A DNA stretch of 28,929 bases. It comes from Polymyxa betae. Taxonomy: Eukaryota > Endomyxa > Phytomyxea > Plasmodiophorida > Plasmodiophoridae. Below, one piece after another: positions 1 through 9,306 of the stretch. The stretch is from positions 9,077 to 38,005 of the forward strand of contig RBZT01000495.1 of assembly GCA_003693705.1 (NCBI GenBank). Reading direction: 5' to 3'. Each line of letters begins with the position of its first letter. Within the stretch, counting starts at the first letter, position 1. The notes beneath the pieces are model-generated. The model saw only the letters and a program-made list of their open reading frames with translations. It was not told the DNA's origin and did not search any database. Both the position numbers and the translations under genes were made by a program.

Positions 1-38
1 ACGTATTTGGCCCTTCATATTGACCATGACCTAGACGG

Positions 39-835
39 CTAAACCTTATTGGATGTGGTCTCAGCCATGGCCGAGCTCATAATCAAACGGAATGCCGACA
101 ATGGTGTCGAGCTTGCTCGTCGTCGTGATGCTGCTATGGAAGCCGGTGAAACCAGCGTCAACCCAGGATGATGATGATGTGCCAATAAAGGAAGTGGAAA
201 AGTCATCGTCGTGTGATATTTTCGAAGCTGCGCGTTTGTGTTTTGCTGTATTGGATGGCCATCGGCCAGGGTATTCGTTCTCGTGTCATGACTGTCATAA
301 TTGGGGGCTGGCCAGGTTCCACATTGTGTTTGATTCATGGAAGGATAGTCCACCCAAGGCCCACTGTCTGCTTCTCGGTGCAAACTGTCAATCATCAACA
401 CTTCCGGTGCAACTGGTACCATCACCATCTGATTCCAACAGATTTATCACTTTACCAAATCTTTCACTCATGCTGATATTTGCCAAGAAATTTGCCATCG
501 AATTTCGCATCGTAACGACCATTAATTTGTAGCCTTTGACTTGCTTATCAATTGGATTAGGTCTTGCAACTACTCCCCACGAGACATAAGTTCGTCGTAA
601 ATCGAGTTGAGCTTCGCCTCGCTGACGATGCTGAAGATGAAGCAAGTCATTCGTCTTTGCCTTCTCAACGCCCCCCATACCGTTCCAAAAGCCTATAAGT
701 CAACATATGATTGAATCCCAGCAAATGTTGCACATCGTGAACTCTTTCTCTGCTATTCTGCCAGTTATTCTCTAGGGTCATTGCTTCGCCAATTTTGAAC
801 AAATCATCTTCACCATCTGGTAGCATTACTACCAT
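39..835 (-). CDS. Unrecognised spliced protein-coding gene
   Basis: I do not recognise this protein. A plausible three-exon model on the minus strand is 835-670, 611-437 and 387-39, joined in frame by introns of 58 and 49 nt, sizes typical of this locus. Exon 1 gives an acidic start (MVVMLPDGEDDLFKIGEAM) and then a helical stretch with HDVQHLLGFNHMLTYRLLE. Exon 2 contains SWGVVARPNPIDKQVKGYKL and ends near FGKVINLLESDGD. Exon 3 is rich in S, T, P, N and H and looks disordered, with no transmembrane segment. The start ATG at 835 is the first in the open frame, but a further 5' exon is possible because coding-like sequence (EVYKKRTFIVPENN) lies near 950-1000. The opposite strand is also open over 92-532, so strand choice rests on the splice fit. 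Function is unknown. Confidence 0.35.
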
Positions 836-1408
836 AGATTCATTTATACAATACGCTGTTTAAGTTATTATTACCATGGCGATATGAACATGTAAGTTTG
901 GCATAGGTTTCAAAATAACCAATTTGATGCTTCACGAATCAAGATACTGAACATTGTTTTCGGGAACGATGAAAGTGCGTTTTTTGTACACTTCATGAAG
1001 CCAACAAAACTACAGGTTCTGAACTTCTCTTACCTTCTGTAAGTTCTATCATCGGTATTCAGGATTCAATAATATAGGCCGTCTACTCTTACAGGGTTCT
1101 GCCCATGCAACTTCTCTGAACATAAGTTCATAATAAATTGGTTTGGTGATGGATCGATCGAAACAACAATCTCTGGACTATCCCTGATTCATTGGGTTCT
1201 TCGAGTTCTGATTGCTGAATTCTCTCCTCATCAAAATTCTAGCTGATATTTTCTATATCGAATTGTATTTGCATTATTTTGCTGATTGGGATCTCGTTGA
1301 CCAATCTTCTAGAAGTATTTAGCCGAACTCCTCAGTTCCTTTTCAAAGTAGTGCGAGAGCTATAACTGAAAACGTTGCCTCTCTTCGTTCTAATCACGCT
1401 TTATATCA
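836..1408. other. Intergenic, no confident gene
   Basis: AT-rich sequence between two transcription units. A short coding-like stretch lies on the minus strand around 950-1000 and might be an upstream exon of the preceding gene, but I found no splice pair that keeps it in frame. The part just before 1409 would hold the promoter of the TMEM128-like gene; I see no recognisable element there. Confidence 0.4.
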
Positions 1409-1932
1409 ATGATTCGTCAGCGTCGTCTCAGTCAAATTGGCAATGAAGCGGCTCCATTGATAGCGACCGAGCGCAAGACGACGCCGGTTCGACCATGGCC
1501 GATGGTTTTAATCTACCTACATGCGCTTGCATGGATCGGTGCGGCCGCTTTCATCATCCACTACGGCGAGGTCTTCGATGTAATGGCAAACGACAAACGA
1601 GTTATCAGGTTGTCCAAACGTTTAGTTCTATGATGAGATCGCTTACGGTTTCATACAGGCCCGCGTTCTATCTAGGAATTGCCTGCTCAGCGTCGTTAGC
1701 GGTTGTCATACTCTATATAGCGTTTTATGCGCCGATTCTCGAGAAAATCTCTATTGATGAGATTACTGAACAGCGCCCGGTCGCTGTTTACACAGGGATA
1801 ATGTCAGGCTTTGGAACTTGGCTCTGCTTTATTCTGGCATTCTGGCCTATCTGGGGAGTAATAACTCCAATTATTGTCTCTGTCATCGCAATGGCTTTCC
1901 TATCATCAACTCATTTTCTGCCGTCTTTTTAG
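1409..1932 (+). CDS. TMEM128: TMEM128-like four-helix membrane protein
   Basis: Two exons, 1409-1608 and 1659-1932, flank a 50-nt GT-AG intron and encode 157 residues. The intron splits an Arg codon (AG|G), and only this splice joins the two open frames. The soluble N-terminus (about 30 residues) is followed by four hydrophobic segments: VLIYLHALAWIGAAAFII, then FYLGIACSASLAVVILYIAF, then two C-terminal helices. The segment WLCFILAFWPIWGVITPIIV closely resembles the conserved end of the TMEM128 family, where a FWPxW motif precedes a T-P helix. The loop between helices 2 and 3 (EITEQRPVAVYTGI) also fits. TMEM128 proteins are thought to sit in internal membranes; their biochemical role is not established. 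The length is near the family norm of about 150-165 residues. Confidence 0.75.
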
Positions 1933-2268
1933 ATGCTATCAGTAAATATATCTGTACTTTATTTGTTCAGTTATTCTTTCAGTTTAACACTTGATCTTGC
2001 ACTCAATGTAAAGCTGTTTGTTTTTAACACAGCAAACGGAGCATGCGGAAACAGCCCTGAAACAATGTAAAGTAGTATGAAGATATGCATTTTGCTGGGC
2101 AAAAATTTCGTCCATTGTTATACATGGTGATTTCCTTTGCAGATTCATTCCGTGAAACTTGAACATTAGAATCTGATACAATACCAAAAAATTTAGGCTC
2201 ATTTTTATTGTGAGATTTAGTAGCGTCAAGATTTTCTTGTCGCTTGCCAGTACACTTGGAAATGTCGG

Positions 2269-2319
2269 GTTTAGTCAAATATACCAGTCAACAAAAGCAG
2301 AAAAGAAACTTGACTAAAC
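2269..2319. repeat. Perfect 10-bp inverted repeat
   Basis: GTTTAGTCAA at 2269-2278 is repeated as its exact reverse complement TTGACTAAAC at 2310-2319, with a 31-nt spacer. It lies just upstream of the GCGCAGTTTT cluster. It could be a dimeric protein-binding site or the terminal repeats of a very small element. I see no flanking target-site duplication. Confidence 0.5.
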
Positions 2320-2323
2320 TCGG

Positions 2324-2390
2324 GCGCAGTTTTTGCTTTTATAGTGCGCAGTTTTGGCTTTATCTGGCGCAGTTTTTATGGCGCGAGTTT
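2324..2390 (+). promoter_or_regulatory. Cluster of GCGCAGTTTT promoter elements
   Basis: Three exact copies of GCGCAGTTTT start at 2324, 2346 and 2367, and a variant GCGCGAGTTT starts at 2381. Spacings are 22, 21 and 14 nt. The last element sits about 105 nt before the Csm1-like start codon. The GGCGC cores and T-runs resemble E2F/DP or MBF-type cell-cycle sites (GGCGC next to a T- or A-run), which would fit S-phase expression of a chromosome-segregation gene. The match to any known consensus is imperfect, so the factor is inferred only. Confidence 0.4.
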
Positions 2391-2494
2391 GTTTTCTAGA
2401 CTGGTGTTAAGCAGACCCATCGCTAAATTGTGTGTGTACCTCGAGAGGTTCTCGAGACTGCACGAGGCTTCAAGCTTACCATTGAAGGTCATCG

Positions 2495-3907
2495 ATGGCG
2501 CGGGGCAAATCTAAATCATCAACATCAAATACATTACGAGGAGTTGCAAAAAGAGGTCGGGGCGAGATGTTTCTCATTGCAGACTCGTTGATAATCAGAT
2601 TAGGAGAAAGCGAATCTTCCAGTAGGTTGAATCATGAGAAGGTAGCTGAGGAAGTTGTCGATTTGCTGGAAGAGATAGACGCTCGTGAGGAGCTACGCGA
2701 GGTTATCAAACAAAAGGTGTTTGCGTTTCTCTCTTGTTTTGTTTTGTTTTTCTTTTTATCCTACTGTAATTCTTTTCTTTGAATGGCTTAGGAATTGAGT
2801 CAATGCCAGATAATGCCTAAATTCAATTCGGTTTAGGACGCTCAATATAAAGAGCTGTTAAATAAGTATTCGGCACTGAAAGAATCAACTTTGTCTAAAC
2901 TGCATGCATCAATTGATCGTATCAGTTTGGAAGCCTCTAAGATCAAGCAGATAGATTCCGAGCTTGTTATCAAGAACCTAAACCAGGATATACAGAAAAT
3001 GAGCAGCAAGCTACAAGCTATGAATAAGATGAAGTCAGAAAATGACATGTTGAAGAACGAAACTCGAGCTCTTCACGTTAAAGGTTCGTACAGTGTTTAT
3101 ACTCAATATCATAATATCGAATCGGTTTAGTGAGGAATCTTGAAAAGAAATTGTCAGAGCGGCCATTATCGCCACGACTTAAACAAGCCAATATTGATAA
3201 TGAATCTGCACAACTTATCATCGAGTTATATCAGTGCATGCTCGGCATACGGATTATTCCTCAAACCAGAAACGGTGACGAAGCTCAAGCATTTAATTGC
3301 CGAATGGTTGACAGACAGACACATCGAGGTATATTGTTATTTCTGACTCTGAAAGAAACTGTTCTGTTCATTCGTGACTTTTGCTTTCATCACAACAGTT
3401 TAAGCAACATCCGTCGAATTTAGTTACAGACGTAATTTGCTTGCTTAATCGTTTCGTATCTTTCTGTATTTTTACTTTGTCTCTGGTTTTTTAAAATGTG
3501 CTTTCTCTGCAGTGTATTTTGTTTGCTGTTACATCTATGAAGTGGTTTCCGGCTGTCGCCGGCAGAGCCGTTTCCATTATTTTTGTTGATCCATGCCATA
3601 GTTGTTGAGTTTACTGTCACAACGACTGACTCAGACGAAGTGGAGTGCTGTCCCACAAGGAGTAAGCGAACAATTGGGATTCATTTAGACTAATTCTGAT
3701 TCCGTTTCAGTCGATGTTGGCGACAGCAGGGAATGCGACTTCCTTAAAGAAGGTCCAATTCAGTTCGATTTGGACCTAATGTCGAGGTTCACAAAGTATA
3801 AGAGTGACATACAGTGTCCCACCAAGCTGAACTTCTTCATAGGAAACTACTCACTGCAATCCAACAGCAATGATCAAACAATTGAAACTGTACAATTATG
3901 CTATTAA
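2495..3907 (+). CDS. Csm1/Pcs1-like monopolin subunit
   Basis: Five exons (2495-2716, 2837-3083, 3131-3328, 3602-3661, 3711-3907) splice in frame to 307 residues. The N-terminus is basic (MARGKSKSST). Residues of about 45-160 form a long coiled coil with heptads such as NLNQDIQKMSSKLQAMNKM. The C-terminal part fits the Csm1/Pcs1 globular domain: IIELYQCMLGIRI matches the family LYEDLTGL segment, VEFTVTTTDSDEVE matches its central strand, and DFLKEGPIQFDLDLMSRF matches the LPEYLxEEIxF helix near the end. Csm1/Pcs1 proteins dimerise through the coiled coil and bind kinetochore proteins, clamping microtubule attachment sites and acting in meiosis and rDNA cohesion. Exon 4 is only 60 nt and intron 3 is long (273 nt), the weakest parts of the model. 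Gene order with Spc24 is suggestive but not evidence of function. Confidence 0.7.
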
Positions 3908-3991
3908 ACACAGTTCCGTCTCATACTCGCTTTCCGATTTTATCTCCTCATTGAAGTGAGGCATTGCATTCTGTTTATTTCCCGGCAAGAT

Positions 3992-5189
3992 TTACAGCTC
4001 GCTCTGGAACGCTGCAGCAATTACATCGGTAAAAGTTAGCAATGACAACCCTCTGTTTTCGGTGTTTATCCTGCTCGTGATTCAATATCATGTTGCAGAA
4101 CTCAACAGGATTTTCTTACCAAATACGATGAATTCGAGATGACAGCATTTTCTGAACGGCATCGTTGACGCTATCGGTATCACGACAAACAATGGGTGGT
4201 GGAAGGCATCTATGTGTCTGCATCAAATATTCGTGTACAGTTAGCGACTGAATCGCTGCCAAGGCTGTGCTAAGCATGCCTCGGAAATCAGATATCGATA
4301 TCTGAGTCTGCAAACTGCCATGATGGTCAACTACTGGAAGTGCCGTGATTTTATGCTCCAGCAACAGCGATACCGCCATCTTCAAACTATCGTGAAGTTC
4401 GACATACAGAATGATGTGCTTCATCTCTGGACGCGCCGCCCGGGCGACATCTCGAACTTGCTTGGCGAACAAGCTGGAGAGATGCGGTAGGGCTCGGCTG
4501 TGGGTAGCAATGAATTTCACCACATCTGTTTGCGTCAGTAAGCGAGCGCTTGAACCATCAGTGACTAGAACACGGTGCACCCCTTTCCCCAACATCTCGC
4601 AAGCATAAAGCAGAGGACGATCAACTGGTTCCACCCACAGACACAGCTGAAAAACGTTTAAGCTTAGGATATGTCGTAACTGGGAAATTTGTTGCTAAAG
4701 TGAATTAGGCAGAGACCAAACTAACGGCGACTAAATGTCGGGGATGTGAAGCAGAATATCATAATGAGTGATTACTTACAGATTCGTCGGTTTCTCCTAC
4801 GACCTGAGTGATGGGAGTCGATAAGCGTTCTCGTAGCAGTAATTGCTTATTACGAAACATGAAAGCCAGAATATCAATAACAGAGATGATCCCGATATAT
4901 TGTTTGTCGCCGATACACAGATTGACACCTCCTGCCCCGATCCAACTGCCTTTTTTGCCATACACAGGGCAGGACAGAATTCGATGATTGTTCAAAACCT
5001 CCAAGGTCTATGTACGAAAATTAATTGAAACGACACATCGGAAGACAAGATTTTAAGCTTATTATCAAAACGTTTGGCAACCTGTGCGATGTTAGTTGTG
5101 GCAGAGACGTCAACAAGAACTTGTTTATTGGCGACTAAATCGCCAACCACAACCTCTGGCACTTGTTTTATCCAGTCTACCATGGTCAT
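3992..5189 (-). CDS. Four-CBS-domain regulatory protein (AMPK-gamma/Snf4-like superfamily)
   Basis: Four exons on the minus strand (5189-5082, 5007-4780, 4646-4120, 4070-3992) splice in frame to 313 residues. Introns are 74, 133 and 49 nt. Four tandem CBS motifs are readable. CBS1 has VSATTNIAQTLEVLNNHRIL and then IIGSVIDILAF-like sequence (GIISVIDILAF). CBS2 has ACEMLGKGVHRVLVTD and then LLTQTDVVKFI. CBS3 has SLLLEHKITALPVVDHHG and then ISDFRGML. CBS4 has VQKMLSSRIHRIW, spliced to LSLLTFTDVIAA. Paired CBS domains bind adenine nucleotides in AMPK-gamma and Snf4, and in plant PV42/CBSX and yeast Sds23 relatives. It is shorter than many AMPK-gamma subunits and has no extra domain. Choosing between Snf4, Sds23 and other CBS groups needs a phylogeny. 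Its stop lies 84 nt from that of the convergent Csm1-like gene. Confidence 0.8.
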
Positions 5190-6082
5190 TCTAGCAATAA
5201 GAATGCAAAGCCAAGCGGAGTGATAAAGTGAAGCGATGGTCCGAGAATAGTTTTAAAGTGTTTCATTTATTTTCTTAGAAACATTTAGCGTTTTTGTGTT
5301 GGGATCTCCTAAGCCGAATGCTATTTTTCGAGGAACACTTGTCTGAGTTGTAAACATGACAATGTGGATCCGAGCTTGAGTAACATGGTGTCTTGATCTC
5401 AACACTAACCATCAGGCAAAGAAAGCATATTGTTATTAGAATCAACAATTGCCTAAATTAAGTTTGGTACATCAGAATTCAATGCTCAGAATGACGGATT
5501 TCGGGGTCAACCGACTTCCAATCGCAGATAAAGGTTTATTAAAATATCCCTGCATCTATCGATTTCTTAAAATAATAATGAAATCCACATATGGGTTGAT
5601 TAATTGTATTTTTCCCTGAAATCGAATCGCAATCACAAATCTTATGGGATAACATGTATTTTTGAAATCAATCATCTTATTAAACCTATTTCATCCGCCG
5701 CCTACATAAATCTTCTGAACGAAGATGCAACGACTGCTTTCTGAAAACTTAGGCAGGAGTGGTCTACAGTTTCTGACTCATCTGTGAATGCTCTCTGGAA
5801 TGAATTGTTGAAGTTATAAATAGGCTGAAGGATACACACAATGTGAGGCTCTGGTTAGCGTATGTCTATCCAGACTCTTGCCATACTGTATCATAAGAGC
5901 AAAATAACCCGAACAGGAGGCCCAATGACTGATGCCGGGGCCTTCATCTCCGATCCACAAGTCGACCGATACTGACTGGTTCCGCCGAGGTGACGTTACC
6001 TTAGGGACTCTGTGAGTGTTGAGCCTCACAACAAATTTTAAATCGCCTAACAATCTTCACCAAGTTCATTCGGAGACCCCTG
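5190..6082. other. Intergenic region between divergent genes
   Basis: About 890 nt of AT-rich sequence separate the start of the CBS gene (minus) from that of the amino-acid transporter (plus), so both promoters should lie here. The open frame at 5814-6053 (minus) has no family signature and no splice partner. I see no repeat or RNA gene. Confidence 0.5.
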
Positions 6083-8039
6083 ATGGGAGTTGATCAACGG
6101 AAGCTCGCTGATGTCGAGCTAAACCAAGTCGCGGTCGATGCCGAACCATCCCCTGAGGAACCAGAAGCGTTCCCTGAGAAGCCGGGTATGTCGGCTGAGA
6201 AGCCGGACAATCGTATTCGTCCTCACTTGAAATGTCTTGCAAACGGCACCTTCAACTTCGCTAACGTCTGTGCTTCGTCTTTTACAACCAATCAATTAAC
6301 AAGTCTCATCATTTTTGTAGTCAATCCTTGGCGCTGGCATTATTGGTTTGAGGGGATGACCATTTGCGTTCTGTGTGATTAAAATCTCGTCCAGGAATGC
6401 CTTTTGCTTTAAGGCGAACAGGATTATTAATCGGAGTTTGTTTAATGATCGGTGTCGCATCGCTAACAGCCTATAGCTCTCAGATGCTCGTCTTGTGTGG
6501 TCACAAGGTATGCGTTTGTTATATTGTTGCTTCAACGGATAACGAATTCGTGTAGCTAGGATGCAAAACCTACGAGGAACTTTGTCAAAAGGTTCTTGGA
6601 AAGCAGGTAAAAGGACGAAGACATTTCTGGTAACAATACTGAAACTATAGCAGGCATACATCTGCGTCTTAGTGTGCATGACTGCTTTCGCCTTCGGTGG
6701 AATGGTAACGTATGAGTATCGTTGCATGTCATTCATTAATATCAGCGCAGACCGCGTATATCATCATTATTGGGGATACTCTTACGTATGTTGCCGATTC
6801 GGTTCTTGGTAATGCATAATTAGCTGTTATTCAGCCATATTTCGACAACGATTTTCTTTCAGGTGCAGGTACTGTGTTTGGTAATCGGCAATTTGTCGTT
6901 GCCTTGGTCAGCACATTGCTGGTTCTACCAATATCATCACCACGTGATATCTCCAAGTTAGCAAACTGGAGTTTCTTTAGCTTGATCGTGATAACAGCCA
7001 TTGTGCTCGTTGTTTTGGTTCGAGGACCCGCTGCTTCTGCCGAAATATATGCATTGAAAGGCACAGATCCTGTTCCTTTGTCAGTTATTGAATCGACCCT
7101 TTTTGCAGGAATAGGTGAGTGTCTGTATTATCGTTTGCGATTCAGTTTATAAATTTCGTAGGCACGATGTCGTTTGCTTTTGTCTGTAACCATAGTGCGT
7201 TTCTCGTTTTTAACTCTATGAATAACCCTACCCCGCGAATCTGGAACTGGTGCGCTAACCTTTCTGTTGGCTTCGCCTGGGTTCTGTGTGCATTCTTGGG
7301 TATTGCTGGCTACGTTTATTTCCGAGATGGTGCGCATCCCGTATGTAAACATTTTTGCTGACGATTCAGATACTCATCTGTAGGCAGGATATATTAAGCA
7401 ACTTCCCAAAAAATGACTTGTCAGCCAACATTGCTCGTGGTCTTCTGGCGGTTACCATGGTCAGGATCCGAAGCGTTCTGTGTTAGGACATATTTTGAAA
7501 AGAGATAGGCGCTCACATACCCAATGGAAATGTTTGTTGCTCGCCATTGTTTGCTGGAGGCCTTCCACCCTGGAGTTCGACACCATACGACAGTAAGGCA
7601 CATGGCTGCCACCTTAACTCTTTGGCTTGCAACAACTGGACTTGCTCTCGGGATTCCCAAATTGGGTCTTGTTATCGGTACGTTTGATGGTTTAACTTTT
7701 AACGAACCCTATTCGGATTCCGAGTTTAGAGATCACTGGAGCACTGTCTGCCTCTTGCTTGGGCTATATTCTACCTGGTATCATTTGTCTAACCGTAGCC
7801 GGAGATGTCCGACAGAATCTGAAATCGTCTTGGAGCACCCTTGATGGCAAATATCAAGAACCGTCATTGCTCAAGCGTCTCAAACAAACATTCAGAGATG
7901 CAGGCCCGATAACATTGGTCACATTTGGTACTGTCGGTATGTACTTAGTTCGCCTCTTCCTTTGTATAAATAGACTAACATACTGCTTTTGTTAGCCATG
8001 GTTGCCGGAACTGCTACTGCTTTTCTTGGAACCAATTGA
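6083..8039 (+). CDS. AVT/SLC38-like amino-acid transporter
   Basis: Twelve exons splice in frame to 467 residues: 6083-6265, 6321-6345, 6395-6507, 6556-6606, 6654-6704, 6751-6808, 6863-7114, 7162-7340, 7388-7459, 7509-7677, 7730-7936 and 7996-8039. All introns are 46-59 nt with GT-AG ends. After a Pro/Glu-rich soluble N-terminus, the Aa_trans signature SILGAGIIGMPFALRRTG is created by joining three exons, the middle one only 25 nt. Later landmarks are VLVCMTAFAFGGMTAYIIII, the helix-6 motif TMSFAFVCNHSAFLVF, NDLSANIARGLLAVTMALTY and GALSASCLGYILPG. About eleven membrane helices are expected. The MSFAFxCxH motif is typical of fungal vacuolar Avt5/6/7 and animal SLC38 members, so proton- or sodium-coupled transport of neutral or acidic amino acids across the vacuolar or plasma membrane is likely. 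Exon 5 could start at 6651 instead, adding one Gln. Confidence 0.9.
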
Positions 8040-8382
8040 ACCAATAAACAATATAAAACACTTCAAAAGAGCAGTTTTGCCTTATGTTAATGTTGGCCGT
8101 TGGCAGATGCTGAATTATGGGAAGATTGTAAGTAACTTCTCACAGGAGGCAGTACAAGATAATTAGGAAAACAATCAAGCAACTCCCATTCATACCGGTA
8201 GCCAGAGTCCGTTGAAGCGTAGCATTACAGCAACCATCGTCAAACAAAGGTGTTTTGAATTTGGAGCTTGTCTAACCAGAATTTGTTGAGCAGTGGACTT
8301 GTCGGTTCCCATCAACTATTTGCCTTCTTCATACATTGTCAACAGGTCTATGTCCCTTATTGTTAGGCTGACTAAGCACTGA

Positions 8383-8472
8383 GAACATTCCAGAGAGCGA
8401 TTCAACAAGTGGAAAAGACGAAACGCACTAAGTGTATAGAATGTTCTACAAGGATGATTCTTAGAAGGTTCC
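8383..8472 (+). promoter_or_regulatory. Heat-shock elements upstream of Hsp20
   Basis: Three perfect GAAnnTTC dimers occur: GAACATTC at 8383-8390, GAATGTTC at 8439-8446 and GAAGGTTC at 8464-8471. The last is followed by a TATTTAA box at about 8489-8495, then the ATG at 8551. GAAnnTTC is the binding unit of trimeric heat-shock factor. All three dimers are also present in the inverted copy, which supports function. Confidence 0.75.
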
Positions 8473-8550
8473 GTGATCATTAGACCGAGTATTTAACTAG
8501 GAACATTGCTACATCCATTATCATATTCAAATCAAACTGATTGCTACATA

Positions 8551-8967
8551 ATGGCATTATCATTGTTCGACTTCCACCGCGACCTAGACCGCCAGCTATT
8601 CGGGAATGATTTCTGGGGGCGCCAAGTTGCTCAGGCTGCGGTATCACCCAGCATGAAAATGGAGCTAAAAGAACGCCCGAAAGGATATGAACTAACCATC
8701 GAGGCGCCTGGTATCAAGAAAGAGGAGATGAAGATCAGCTTCGAGAACGGCGTCCTGATGGTCTCTGCTGAACATAAAGAGGAACAGACTGGAAAAGATG
8801 AGCGCGTTCACTTCTCAGAGCGAACCTATGGACATTATTCTCGTCAGATTCGCCTTCCAAAGAATGTTGATGCATCGGCTATCATCGCCAAATATGATAA
8901 TGGTCTCCTGAAGATTGACATTCCCAAGACTGAAAAGAAGGAAGCCAATCTTATTCGCATCGATTAA
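8551..8967 (+). CDS. hsp20: Small heat-shock protein (Hsp20/alpha-crystallin)
   Basis: An uninterrupted 138-residue frame, with no intron, as is common for heat-inducible genes. The N-terminal arm MALSLFDFHRDLDRQLFG is typical of class I small Hsps. The alpha-crystallin domain spans about residues 29-128 and includes GYELTIEAPGIKKEEMKISF, ENGVLMVSAEHK and the terminal strand NGLLKIDIPKTEKK. The C-terminal LIRID carries the I-x-I anchor that docks into neighbouring subunits. The product would be a cytosolic ATP-independent holdase forming oligomers that bind unfolding proteins. The ATG at 8551 is chosen over an upstream in-frame codon at 8506 because the family N-terminus begins there and because the second copy preserves it. 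Three heat-shock elements and a TATA-like box precede it. Confidence 0.95.
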   Translation: MALSLFDFHRDLDRQLFGNDFWGRQVAQAAVSPSMKMELKERPKGYELTIEAPGIKKEEMKISFENGVLMVSAEHKEEQTGKDERVHFSERTYGHYSRQIRLPKNVDASAIIAKYDNGLLKIDIPKTEKKEANLIRID

Positions 8968-9306
8968 ACATTGGAACTGGATTTCTAAATTTCGATAAAT
9001 CGCTCCACGAATACTTTTCTAACACATTGGTGTGAATAGCAGGAAAAAAAGCAAATAACCATTGCCCCAGTGTGAGCGCGCCTGCCTTATCTGACGAACT
9101 CAGCATCATACAAAAGCGCATCTACGTAGGGAGAGCGCTGCACCCGACGGCCTGAACCACCCGTCGTTCACAATGTCTCGATTCGAATAATGTGGTCACT
9201 TTGAAAACCACGAAAGGAAAGAGACGAGAAAGCTTGGGACATATCAAACTTCAATCGGACTAACTTACACCATAATAGGACGGAAAACAACGACCAACGT
9301 GATACA

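Larger units (their letters stand above)
1933..2494. other. Intergenic region and upstream promoter area
   Basis: This stretch separates the TMEM128-like gene from the Csm1-like gene. Short minus-strand open frames at 1984-2278 have no recognisable content and I treat them as chance. It holds a perfect 10-bp inverted repeat and a cluster of GCGCAGTTTT elements, listed separately. Confidence 0.5.
8320..8967 (+). repeat. Left arm of inverted Hsp20 duplication
   Basis: This segment, comprising about 230 nt of upstream DNA plus the Hsp20 reading frame, recurs on the opposite strand at 13403-14062. Coding identity is very high, with scattered substitutions. The promoter match is patchier but keeps the heat-shock elements and the TATA-like box. 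Similarity stops right after the stop codon. Confidence 0.85.

Noticed and set aside
388-678. Possible piggyBac-type transposase remnant on the minus strand (YDELMSRG and a KGYKL segment)
   Set aside because: The motifs are in different frames and spacing, no terminal repeats or TTAA duplication were seen, and a normal spliced gene model explains the strand better.
5814-6053. 79-codon minus-strand open frame in the divergent promoter region
   Set aside because: No family pattern, no splice partner, and it lies where both promoters are expected.
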